NCBI RefSeq assembly: GCF_021391395.1 | Contig: NZ_CP090059.1 | Span: 3,519,001-3,583,000 of the forward strand | Direction of reading: 5' to 3' | DNA from: Sphingomonas cannabina | GTDB taxonomy: Bacteria > Pseudomonadota > Alphaproteobacteria > Sphingomonadales > Sphingomonadaceae | Length of the DNA: 64,000 bases | In this document: positions 8,348-16,559 of the stretch, one piece after another | How positions within the stretch are numbered: the stretch's first letter is position 1 | Layout of the letters: every line of letters starts with the position of its first letter | Notes under the pieces: model-generated | The model's input: only the letters and a program-made list of their open reading frames with translations | Database searches by the model: none | What the model was told of the DNA's origin: nothing | Translations under genes and position numbers: made by a program

Positions 8348-9766
8348 ATGCTCGGACCGCGAAAACCCATCGAGACGCTGATCAACCGCGCATCCGGGCA
8401 TAGCCTCGCCAAGACCCTCAGCTGGCCGCATCTGATCGCGCTGGGCGTCGGCGCGATCGTCGGCACCGGCATCTACACGCTGACCGGCGTCGGCGCCGAG
8501 CGCGCCGGCCCCGCCGTCATCCTGGCGTTCGCCATCGCCGGCGCGGTCTGCGCCTGCGCCGCGCTCGCCTATGCCGAGATGGCGACGCTGATCCCCGCCG
8601 CGGGCAGCGCCTACACCTTCAGCTACGCCGCGATGGGCGAGACGATCGCCTGGATCGTCGGCTGGAGCCTGATCCTCGAATATTCGCTCGCCTGCTCCAC
8701 CGTCGCGGTCGGATGGTCGGGCTATCTGGTCGGCTGGATCCAGTCGGCGGGCATCCACCTGCCGCAGATGCTGCTGGTCGGCCCTCACGGCGGCGGCATC
8801 GTCAATCTGCCCGCGGTGCTTGTTGCGCTCGCCGTCATGGGCCTGCTGATCGCCGGCACGCGCGAGAGCGCCACGCTCAACATCGTCCTCGTCATCATCA
8901 AGCTGGTCGCGCTGTCGATCTTCGTCGCGCTCGCGCTGCCCGCCTTCCAGTCGGGCAATCTCGAGCCTTTCATGCCCTATGGCTTCGCCAGCACCCAGAT
9001 CGGCGGCGAGACGCGCGGGGTGATGGCGGCGGCGGCGATCGTGTTCTTCGCCTTCTACGGCTTCGACGCGGTGGCGACGTCGGCGGAGGAAGCGAAGAAT
9101 CCTGGCCGCGATCTCACCATCGGCATCATCGGATCGATGCTGGTCTGCACCGCCATCTACATGGCGGTCGCGATCGCCGCGGTCGGCGCCCTGCCTTTCC
9201 TCCAGCTCGCCAACTCGCCCGAACCGCTGGCGCTGGTGCTGCGCCAGCTCGGCCATCCGGGCGCCGCGCATCTGATCGCACTGGCGGCGGTGATCGCTCT
9301 CCCCTCCGTCATCCTGGTGATGATGTACGGGCAGAGCCGCGTGTTCTTCGTCATGGCCCGCGACGGCCTGCTGCCGAAGAGCCTGGCGGCGGTCAGCCCG
9401 CGCACCGGCGCGCCGACGCGCATCACCCTGGTGACCGGCCTGTCGATCGCGCTGGTCGCCGGCATCTTCCGCCTCGACGAGATCGCGGAGCTAGCCAATG
9501 CCGGCACGCTGGTCGCCTTCATCTCGGTCGGCGCCTGCCTGATGATCCTGCGCCGCCGCTCGCCCGAGCTGCCGCGCCTGTTCCGCTGCCCGCAGCCCTA
9601 TGTAGTGGGGACGCTGACCATCCTCGGCTGCGCCTATCTGCTGTTCAGCCTGCCCGGCACCACGCTGGTCCGCTTCGGCGCGTGGAACGTCATCGGCCTG
9701 CTGCTCTACGCCCTCTACGGCCGCCGCAGGAGCGATGCCGCGCGGCAGGCCGCGGCCGCCGCCTGA
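8348..9766 (+). CDS. APC-superfamily amino-acid permease (CAT-like)
   Basis: 472 residues with about 12 membrane segments. The first helix carries the substrate-binding motif GVGAIVGTGIYTLTGVGAE, typical of cationic-amino-acid-type permeases, and AFYGFDAVATSAEEAKNPGRD matches the conserved segment before helix 7. The ATG lies 24 bases after the GntR stop with GGGG six bases before it. The product imports amino acids through the inner membrane. Its position after the regulator suggests coordinated expression with the peptidases and dehydrogenase. The transported amino acid is unknown. Confidence 0.92.
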   Translation: MLGPRKPIETLINRASGHSLAKTLSWPHLIALGVGAIVGTGIYTLTGVGAERAGPAVILAFAIAGAVCACAALAYAEMATLIPAAGSAYTFSYAAMGETIAWIVGWSLILEYSLACSTVAVGWSGYLVGWIQSAGIHLPQMLLVGPHGGGIVNLPAVLVALAVMGLLIAGTRESATLNIVLVIIKLVALSIFVALALPAFQSGNLEPFMPYGFASTQIGGETRGVMAAAAIVFFAFYGFDAVATSAEEAKNPGRDLTIGIIGSMLVCTAIYMAVAIAAVGALPFLQLANSPEPLALVLRQLGHPGAAHLIALAAVIALPSVILVMMYGQSRVFFVMARDGLLPKSLAAVSPRTGAPTRITLVTGLSIALVAGIFRLDEIAELANAGTLVAFISVGACLMILRRRSPELPRLFRCPQPYVVGTLTILGCAYLLFSLPGTTLVRFGAWNVIGLLLYALYGRRRSDAARQAAAAA

Positions 9767-9799
9767 CCTCATCCCCATCCCTTCCAAAGGAGATCAGCG

Positions 9800-11314
9800 A
9801 TGACGCGCGCCCTGTTCGCCGCCACCGCCCTCGCGGCCATCATGCTCGCGCCCGCCGCGGCGTCCGCCCGCACCGCCTTCGACGGCGTCTGGCTGTTCGA
9901 CAAGGCGCCGCCGATGCCCGGCGTCACGATGATGGAGGTGACGAGCCGCGGCACCAGGATCGAAGGCCGCGTCACCACCCTCTGGTATGGTCCGATCACG
10001 ATGATCGACCCGCGCGTCGAGAACGGGCGACTGATCTTCGACGCGCGCAACATCAACGACCGCGACCATCCGTTCCGCCGCTGGAGCGTCAGCCTCGACA
10101 AGGGGCAGGTGCGCTTGCAGGGGCAGATCTGGGCAACCGAAGTCGACGCCACCGGCTATCGCGGCACCGCAAAGGCGGCGAAGGCCCGTGCGTTCAAGGT
10201 CGCGCCGCTGCCGCCGCTCGGCGCACCGATCGCCAGCCGGCTGGCCGCGACGCCGCCGATGGGCTGGAGCAGCTGGAACAGGTTCGCCGAGCATATCGAC
10301 GACGAGACGGTGCGCGCCATGGCCGACGCAATGGTGTCGAGCGGGCTCCGCGACGCCGGCTATCGCTACGTCAACATCGACGACGGCTGGCAGGGCAGGC
10401 GCGACGCGAACGGCGTACTCCAGCCCAACGACAAGTTCCCCGACATGAAGGCGCTGACCGCCTATGTCCACGCCAGGGGCCTCAAGATCGGCATCTATTC
10501 CTCGCCGGGGCCCCGCACCTGCGCCGGCTACGAGGGCAGCTACGGTCATGTCGCCCAGGACGCGAGGACCTTCGCCGACTGGGGCTTCGATTATCTGAAA
10601 TACGACCTGTGCTCGGGCGAATGGTTCTATCCCAACGCCGATACGGTGAAGCGCAGCTACCGCGAGATGGGCGCGGCGCTGCAGGCGACCGGCCGGGGCA
10701 TCGTCTTCTCGCTGTGCGAATATGGCCGCTTCGAGGTCGGCAGCTGGGGCCGCGACGTCGGGGGCCAGCTGTGGCGCACCACCGGCGACATCACCGATGA
10801 TTACGAGACCATGGCGAAGATCGGGTTCGAGAGGAACGGCGATCCCGATCACGCCGGCCCGCACGGCTGGAACGATGCCGACATGCTCGAGATCGGCAAC
10901 GGCGGGATGAGCCTCGATGAATATCGCACGCACATGACCTTGTGGGCGATGTCCGCCTCGCCGCTGATGATGGGCCACGACCTGCGCAGGACGACGCCGG
11001 AGATGCTGGCGCTGTTGACCAACCGTCACGTCATCGCCGTCGACCAGGACCCGCGCGGCATCCAGGGCAAGGCGGTGCGCAAGGACGGCAGGATCGAGGT
11101 CTGGGCCAAGCCTCTCGCCGACGGCCGCGTCGCGCTGGCATTGTTCAACCGCGGCACCGATGAGGCATCCTTCGCGCTGACGGCGGCCGACGCCGGGCTG
11201 CGGTCGATCAGCCAGGTGCAGGACCTGTGGTCGGGCGCCACCGCCGCCGGCCTGCCGGAGAGCTACACCGTGCCGGCGCACGGCGCGGTCATGGTGGCCG
11301 TCAGGGGCGGATGA
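9800..11314 (+). CDS. Secreted GH27 alpha-galactosidase
   Basis: 504 residues with a signal peptide (MTRALFAATALAAIMLAPAAASA) and a strong AGGAG ribosome site. Residues 24-140 form an extra beta-rich domain not needed for GH27. The catalytic barrel starts at ATPPMGWSSWNRF; YVNIDDGWQ binds galactose, the nucleophile aspartate is in FDYLKYDLC (about residue 268), and the acid/base aspartate is in NDADMLEIGNGG. A short C-terminal beta domain follows. GH27 enzymes remove terminal alpha-linked galactose. The neighbours are peptide and amino-acid genes rather than sugar genes, which is unusual and hints at a glycoprotein substrate. Confidence 0.93.
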   Translation: MTRALFAATALAAIMLAPAAASARTAFDGVWLFDKAPPMPGVTMMEVTSRGTRIEGRVTTLWYGPITMIDPRVENGRLIFDARNINDRDHPFRRWSVSLDKGQVRLQGQIWATEVDATGYRGTAKAAKARAFKVAPLPPLGAPIASRLAATPPMGWSSWNRFAEHIDDETVRAMADAMVSSGLRDAGYRYVNIDDGWQGRRDANGVLQPNDKFPDMKALTAYVHARGLKIGIYSSPGPRTCAGYEGSYGHVAQDARTFADWGFDYLKYDLCSGEWFYPNADTVKRSYREMGAALQATGRGIVFSLCEYGRFEVGSWGRDVGGQLWRTTGDITDDYETMAKIGFERNGDPDHAGPHGWNDADMLEIGNGGMSLDEYRTHMTLWAMSASPLMMGHDLRRTTPEMLALLTNRHVIAVDQDPRGIQGKAVRKDGRIEVWAKPLADGRVALALFNRGTDEASFALTAADAGLRSISQVQDLWSGATAAGLPESYTVPAHGAVMVAVRGG

Positions 11315-11325
11315 TCCGGCGTCAG

Positions 11326-11400
11326 TGCTCCTGCGAAGGCAGGAGCCTTGGCCGCAAGCGACACTCCCGATAATCCAGGGCTCCTGCCTTCGCAGGAGCA
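11326..11400. repeat. Inverted repeat between alpha-galactosidase and next gene
   Basis: Two arms, TGCTCCTGCGAAGGCAGGAG at 11326-11345 and its near-exact reverse complement at 11380-11400, enclose about 30 bases. Each arm is itself a small hairpin. It would fold into a long stem in RNA and is of the palindromic-repeat type scattered elsewhere in this window. It may act as a 3' stabiliser or terminator for the GH27 gene. Confidence 0.75.
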
Positions 11401-11495
11401 CGATCCCATCACCGGACGCGGGAAGCCGATCGGCCCGCTTGTCCGATCGATACTCCTCCCCTACCAACGCGTGGGGTCTGTTTGGGGGACAAAAT

Positions 11496-13124
11496 ATGGG
11501 GGGCAGGATTGCGCTGCTCGCGCTCGGCACGCTCGTCGCGGTGCCGGCGCAGGCATCATCGGACAAGCGTGATTTCGAGGCGTGCGACGGGCGCGTTCAT
11601 CCGGGACGCCAGGATGACGGGATGCGCGGCGAGGCGGGGACCGGGCGCTTCACCAGCTTGTTCCAGCGCAAGGGCGATATCGGCGCTTGTACCCGCGCCC
11701 TGGCAAGCCCGCGATTGCTGCCGACGCAGACGCTCAGGCGGGCCCATCTGCTGCGCGCGAGGGCTTCGGCCTATCTCGGCATAGGCGACATCGCCAAGGC
11801 CGTCGCCGACATCGACGCGGCCGAAGCGGCGACCGCCAACCTCGCCAACGACCGCTTCTATCAGCGCAGCATGGCGGTTTCGCTCAAGCTGCTCCGCGCC
11901 TTGGCACTTGCCCAGTCGGACGATATGCCGGGCGCGGTCAGGCTAGCACGCGAAGCGGGCGCAGCGCGTCCCTATTCGCTGCAGATTCAGCGCGCGGCGG
12001 CCACGATCGTCCAGGCCGCCCGCCCGATGCGCGACGCCTCACCCTCGCCATGGCTGTCCGCGGCCCGCCTGGATCCTCAGGCGGAGGCGACGGCGATCAG
12101 CAAGGAAGCCGAGATCGGTAATTTCGCGGGCGTGCTTGCGTTGCGCCCGAACGTCACGGTCAACTGGCCCGGCGAGCCACTCAAACCGATCGGCCTCGTC
12201 GCGCCCGATTCAGACACGGTGCGGCTGCTTTCGGCCATGCTGATCACGCTCCACACCGCCTATGCCCGTGCGGCGACGGGCGATGCCGCGGGTGCGCGCC
12301 GCGACCTCGCCGAGGTGCGCAAACATATGGCTGCGGCGCGTCCCGCGCCGGTCGAAGGAGCCCTCGCCCAACTGGCATCCCAGCCGACCACCATGCTCGA
12401 TCGCTACGTCGAGACCCGCAGCCGCCAGATCGAGGCGCGCATCGCGGTAGCGGAAGCGCGGTCTGCCGACGCGATCGGCGCGCTGGTGGGCGCGCAGCTG
12501 CCGTACGACGCGGCGACGATCGAGCTGCTGACCGCGCTTCGGGCGGCGGTTCCCGTAAAGGATGCGGGGCTGGTGCCCGATGTCGCGCCTTTCGAGAAGC
12601 AACTGCGCGAGAACCGCCTCAAGGAGCTGGCGGGAATCGCCCCGAGCACGCTGATCGCGCCCGAGACGCCGCGTGCGGTCATCGACTATGAACGCGCGCG
12701 GCCCAATATCCTGGGCGCGCTGGTCGGCGGCGCGCTGAGTATGGGAACCAGCCTGCTCGGAGGAATCGGCCGCACCGACGGGTTCCGCACGATCGCGAAC
12801 CCGGACGGAACCACCAAGGTGGAGTTCATCGGCAACACGCCGTCTGCGGCCCTCGTCCAGGAGATGACGCTGCTGCGTGCGGCCGAGGTGACGCGCGCGG
12901 CGGGAAAGCCGGCCTTCGTGATCGTCGAACGGAAGGATTTCTCGCGGCGCATGACGACGACGCAATATGGAGTCGAGATCAGCAGCCGGCCGACGGGCTT
13001 CAAGACCGAGCTCACCATTCGCTACGTCGATGCCGGCGCGGATCCGCAACGCGCGCTGGATGCCGTGGCGATCATCGATGCGCTGGGGCCGCTCTATTAT
13101 GAGGAAAAGCAGACGACCAGCTGA
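11496..13124 (+). CDS. Secreted protein of unknown function with TPR-like N-terminal region
   Basis: The ATG at 11496 has GGGGGA seven bases upstream and gives 542 residues with a short signal peptide (MGGRIALLALGTLVAVPAQAS). Residues 60-150 contain helical pairs such as RRAHLLRARASAYLGIGDIA, similar to TPR units. A glycine-rich hydrophobic stretch (ILGALVGGALSMGTSLLGG, residues about 408-426) could anchor or pack in a membrane. The last 110 residues, with LLRAAEVTRAAGKPAFVIVE, resemble the C-terminal part of CC0125/CC1285-type lipoproteins from memory, but no lipobox is present. Upstream bases are taken up by an inverted repeat, so the gene probably has its own promoter. Confidence 0.72.
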   Translation: MGGRIALLALGTLVAVPAQASSDKRDFEACDGRVHPGRQDDGMRGEAGTGRFTSLFQRKGDIGACTRALASPRLLPTQTLRRAHLLRARASAYLGIGDIAKAVADIDAAEAATANLANDRFYQRSMAVSLKLLRALALAQSDDMPGAVRLAREAGAARPYSLQIQRAAATIVQAARPMRDASPSPWLSAARLDPQAEATAISKEAEIGNFAGVLALRPNVTVNWPGEPLKPIGLVAPDSDTVRLLSAMLITLHTAYARAATGDAAGARRDLAEVRKHMAAARPAPVEGALAQLASQPTTMLDRYVETRSRQIEARIAVAEARSADAIGALVGAQLPYDAATIELLTALRAAVPVKDAGLVPDVAPFEKQLRENRLKELAGIAPSTLIAPETPRAVIDYERARPNILGALVGGALSMGTSLLGGIGRTDGFRTIANPDGTTKVEFIGNTPSAALVQEMTLLRAAEVTRAAGKPAFVIVERKDFSRRMTTTQYGVEISSRPTGFKTELTIRYVDAGADPQRALDAVAIIDALGPLYYEEKQTTS

Positions 13125-13208
13125 CCGGCGTGCCATCCGGTCGGTGCCGATCCTGCTCCGACAGGCAGAGGCGCCGGGAGGGAAATCCTCCCGACGCTCT
13201 CCCCTTCA

Positions 13209-16115
13209 TCAGAAGTTGACCGTGGCCCCGAAGAACACCGTCCGGCCGAGCGGATCATAGACGCCCGGATAGGTGTTGCCGTTGCCGAACGCCGACAGGA
13301 TGCCCGCGGCGATCGCCGGCGGATCCTTGTCGAGCAGGTTGTTCACGCCCATGCGCAACTGCAGCTGCTTGCCGACCGCCTGGGTCACCGACAGGTCGAA
13401 ATAGTTATAGGCTTCGATCCGCTTGTTGATCACGCTCGGCGTGCCGGTGAGGAAGGGATTGTCCGACAGGCTCGACAGCTTGGTCGATCCCAGGTGGCGC
13501 CACGACAGCGACAGCGTGGTGTCGCCCCGCGCCATCCAGGTGAAGCGCGCGACATGGCGCCATTCGGGCGAAGGCTGGCCGCAGGTATAGCCGTAGAGAC
13601 CCTTGCAGTCGTAGGTGCCGAGCCCCGGCAGCGGCTCCGCCACCTGCTCGGCCAGCCAGGTGCCGATCACGTTGACGTTGAACTTGCCCAGCGACCCAAT
13701 GCCGAACGTATAGTCCCCGATCACGTCGATGCCGGAGGTCTGGAGATAGCCGGTGTTGAGCGTGGTCGAGACGATGTAGCCGTTCTGCCCGAAGATCGCG
13801 CCCGAACGCGGATCGCGGTTGAACAGACTGCAGTAGAAGGGATCGCCGGTCGCGACGCACTGGCTGATGATCAGCGACGGGTCGATCGAGCTGATATAGT
13901 CCTTCACCTTGATCCGGTAATAGTCGATCGACAGCGAGAACCCCTTCAGCGCGCGCGGCGACAGCACGAAGCCGGCGGTCCAGGTGTCGGCGGTCTCGGG
14001 CTTCACGAAGCGGTTGCCGCCGCCCTGCGCCGAACAGGTGTCGGCCGGGCATTCGACGATATGGCCATATTGGGCCGCCGTGACCCCGGTCAGCGCGCAG
14101 GTCGACGCCGACGCCGACGGGCTCGATCCGGCGCAGGGGTCCTGCGCCGCGACGTTGCCGACCGACTGCGACGCGAACAGCTCCGCGACGTTCGGCGCAC
14201 GGATCGCGTGATTGTAGCTGGCGCGCAGGCGCAGGTCCTCGATCGGCTGCCAGCTCAGCTCGCCCTTGTAGGTCCAGACGTTGTAGCTCGACTTGAATCC
14301 GGTCGAGTTCTGCTTGTTGTCGTAGGAGGAATAACGCACGCCGCCGTTGATGGTCAGCGAACGGAAGAAGGGCTTGTCCTCGATGATCGGGATCTCGATC
14401 TCGCCATAGCCTTCGACCACGCTGATGATGCCGTCGGCGTTGGTCGCGCCGCCCTGCTGCGCGATCTCGTCGGCGGTGAACTTCAGCGTTTCACGGCGCT
14501 GCTCGGCGCCGACTGCGATCGAGATGCCGCGGCTCGCCCAGGGGCTAGTGATACCAAGCTGGCCAAGGTCGCCGCTCAGAGTGCCCGAGAAGGCCCGCAG
14601 CGAGTTGCGCGACGCGGTGTTGCTCGGGGTGAACATATAGCTCCCCTGCTCCGCCGTGACGCCGCCAGCCTGGAACACGTTGACCGGGATACAGTCCGGA
14701 TCGGTGCCGTCGACCACCGAACGGCAGGTCGGCGTGCCGCCCACGCTGACCACGTCCAACGCACGCTGCGCCTTCACCGCGTCGACGTTGTTGAGATACC
14801 GCTCCTTGTAGCGCACCAGCGAGTAGAGATAGTTCAGGTCATAGCTGAACCCGCTGCCGAGATCGCCGCGCACGCCCGCGGTGTAGCGATAGTCGGTGTG
14901 GCGCAGATCGTCGCGCCGCGGTGCGATCGTCATGCGATAGCCGACCAGCGCATCGGCGGTCTGGCTCGTGCCGGCCTTGGCCCCGCACAGCGTCTGCAGC
15001 TGGCTCGCGCTCGCCAGCGGATTGTTGCACGAGATCGCGAAGGGCGAGCCGAGGAAGATCGCCGAGGGCGCCGCTTGCGAGAAGGTGTGATCGCGCATGT
15101 ACATGAAGCTGCCGTAGACCTCGGCCGCCTTGCTCAGCTCGAACTTCGCGAATGCCCCGGCGGTGTAGCGCTCGTCCGAGCGCTGGAAGTAATTGTCGGG
15201 GGCATAATTATAGGCGTAGCTATTGTCGTAGGGCACGAAGGTCTGCGTGCCGTCGCGGTTGTTGGTCAGCGTCTGGCCCTGGAAGGCGCCCTCCAGCGGC
15301 ACGAAGGTGCCGTAGGGCGTGTTGCTCGATCCGCCGCAGAACAGCGTATTCTCGTCCGCCGCCTGGAGCGCGCAGGACGAGACGTCGCGGCTCGACTGCT
15401 TGACCGGGCTGAAATGGCGGTAGCCGCCGTAGACGGTGACGTTGCCGCGGCCGTCGGCGAAGTTCTTGCCGGCCGAGATGGTGACGTCCTGCTTGCCGCC
15501 GTCCGCCACCGATTTGGGGGCAAGGGCATATCCCTTCTCGCTCAGCAGACTGCGCACCGCGCGATTGTCGTTGTCGTGCTGGGCGAAGCCGACCTGTGCG
15601 TCGACGCGCACGCCGTCGAGATTGTCCTTCAGCACGAAGTTCACGACGCCCGACAGCGCGTCGGAGCCGTAGACCGCCGAGGCGCCGCCGGTCATCACGT
15701 CGACGCGCTCGACCAGGCTGCCCGGCACGAAATTGAGGTCGATCGCCTGCTGCGGCAGCATCCGCTGGCCGTTGACCAGCACCAGCACGCGATTGGAGCC
15801 GAGGTTGCGCAGGTTGATGTTCGACGTGCCGTCAGATCCGTTGGAGACGTTCTCGTTGGCGTCGGCGGTGAACTGCGGCAGCCGGTTCAGCACCCCTTCG
15901 ACCGTCGTCGCGCCCTGATATTTGAACTCCTCCTGCCCGATCACCGTCTGGGGGCTGTTGCTCTCCAGATCGGGGCGCTTGATGCGCGTGCCGGTGACGA
16001 CGATTTCCTCGGACGCCCCCGCATCCGCCTCTTGCGCCGCCTGGGCGTAAGCCATGGTCGGCAGCAAGGCCGCCACCGCAGCTGTCCAATAAAATCTTGT
16101 CCGACGATGCCGCAT
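13209..16115 (-). CDS. TonB-dependent outer-membrane receptor
   Basis: 968 residues from the ATG at 16115, which has AGGGAGGACC just upstream. A signal peptide ends at MAYAQA, then SEEIVVTGTRIKRPD is the N-terminal TonB-box-like region found in sphingomonad receptors. The plug has TVEGVLNRLPQF and NLRNLGSNRVLVLVNGQR; the beta-barrel ends in aromatic strand PLGRTVFFGATVNF, the outer-membrane C-terminal signature. It moves large substrates across the outer membrane using TonB energy. It is transcribed toward the peptide-utilisation genes and has an upstream site like those beside the GntR gene, so peptides or glycopeptides are a plausible cargo. Cargo is inference. Confidence 0.93.
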   Translation of the reverse strand: MRHRRTRFYWTAAVAALLPTMAYAQAAQEADAGASEEIVVTGTRIKRPDLESNSPQTVIGQEEFKYQGATTVEGVLNRLPQFTADANENVSNGSDGTSNINLRNLGSNRVLVLVNGQRMLPQQAIDLNFVPGSLVERVDVMTGGASAVYGSDALSGVVNFVLKDNLDGVRVDAQVGFAQHDNDNRAVRSLLSEKGYALAPKSVADGGKQDVTISAGKNFADGRGNVTVYGGYRHFSPVKQSSRDVSSCALQAADENTLFCGGSSNTPYGTFVPLEGAFQGQTLTNNRDGTQTFVPYDNSYAYNYAPDNYFQRSDERYTAGAFAKFELSKAAEVYGSFMYMRDHTFSQAAPSAIFLGSPFAISCNNPLASASQLQTLCGAKAGTSQTADALVGYRMTIAPRRDDLRHTDYRYTAGVRGDLGSGFSYDLNYLYSLVRYKERYLNNVDAVKAQRALDVVSVGGTPTCRSVVDGTDPDCIPVNVFQAGGVTAEQGSYMFTPSNTASRNSLRAFSGTLSGDLGQLGITSPWASRGISIAVGAEQRRETLKFTADEIAQQGGATNADGIISVVEGYGEIEIPIIEDKPFFRSLTINGGVRYSSYDNKQNSTGFKSSYNVWTYKGELSWQPIEDLRLRASYNHAIRAPNVAELFASQSVGNVAAQDPCAGSSPSASASTCALTGVTAAQYGHIVECPADTCSAQGGGNRFVKPETADTWTAGFVLSPRALKGFSLSIDYYRIKVKDYISSIDPSLIISQCVATGDPFYCSLFNRDPRSGAIFGQNGYIVSTTLNTGYLQTSGIDVIGDYTFGIGSLGKFNVNVIGTWLAEQVAEPLPGLGTYDCKGLYGYTCGQPSPEWRHVARFTWMARGDTTLSLSWRHLGSTKLSSLSDNPFLTGTPSVINKRIEAYNYFDLSVTQAVGKQLQLRMGVNNLLDKDPPAIAAGILSAFGNGNTYPGVYDPLGRTVFFGATVNF

Positions 16116-16172
16116 TATGAGGTCCTCCCTTTCGGTCGGACCGATCATCGCGCTCTATGGCTCAAAAGTCAA

Positions 16173-16190
16173 ATATAGTATACGAAATAT
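16173..16190. promoter_or_regulatory. Operator-like site upstream of the first TonB receptor
   Basis: ATATAGTATACGAAATAT shares ATAT-x-GTATACG with the site at 7515-7532 next to the GntR gene. It lies 58 bases upstream of the receptor start at 16115, where it could overlap a promoter. Common control by the FCD regulator is an inference from the shared motif and AT-rich setting. Confidence 0.45.
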
Positions 16191-16311
16191 TATATCTTAA
16201 CGGCTCAGACGATAAGGTTGCGCGGCGAATGCGACTGTCGGAGGCGGATAGCGCCCGCATCTGACGCCGCCTCCCCCACAGGATACATCCCAGCTCAAAT
16301 GCGCCCCACCA

Positions 16312-16354
16312 CGTCGAGTTAGCGCAACCATTAGCGGTTGACTCGACGTTTTTT
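16312..16354 (+). terminator. Hairpin followed by six T residues, terminator- or attenuator-like
   Basis: Arms CGTCGAGT (16312-16319) and ACTCGACG (16341-16348) pair perfectly; an inner pair CAACC/GGTTG closes a six-base loop, leaving a five-base bulge. TTTTTT follows at 16349-16354. This has the form of an intrinsic terminator on the plus strand, about 200 bases before the second receptor, where no upstream plus-strand gene ends nearby. It could attenuate the receptor leader or end a small RNA. Confidence 0.5.
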
Positions 16355-16371
16355 GCCGTCCTACGATGGCG

Positions 16372-16388
16372 TTATCAGCTGCTGATAA
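16372..16388. promoter_or_regulatory. Perfect 17-base palindrome, candidate operator
   Basis: TTATCAGC-T-GCTGATAA is an exact inverted repeat 172 bases before the second receptor start and just after the hairpin with the T run. The continuation, AATACCAG, is AT-richer than the neighbourhood. The form suits a dimeric repressor such as LacI or GntR; the protein is not identifiable here. Confidence 0.45.
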
Positions 16389-16559
16389 TACCAGTTTGGC
16401 AGGAGTGATAGAATGGCGGATCGCCGAAACGGCGACCGCCTGTCGAGGGGAGGTATGTTTGCGAGCGTTACCGCCCCTCCGATTCGAGCGTCGGCGCCAG
16501 CTTCACGGAAACAGGCGTCGCTAGGCGGTCCGAATGGCCGGCAATGGAGGGGAGGAAAC

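Larger units (their letters stand above)
16116..16559. promoter_or_regulatory. Divergent intergenic region between two TonB-dependent receptors
   Basis: This 444-base stretch has no convincing gene. It contains AT-rich DNA (16160-16200) with an operator-like site, a strong hairpin followed by T residues at 16312-16354, and a perfect palindrome at 16372-16388. An open frame running into the second receptor from 16413 is treated as untranslated leader because the receptor's signal peptide starts at 16560. The last 170 bases before 16560 form a long leader ending in GGGAGGAAAC, a strong ribosome site. Confidence 0.6.

Noticed and set aside
16413..16559. A 49-codon in-frame extension before the second TonB receptor.
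   Set aside because: The signal peptide and strong GGGAGG site place the start at 16560; the extension has no signal features.
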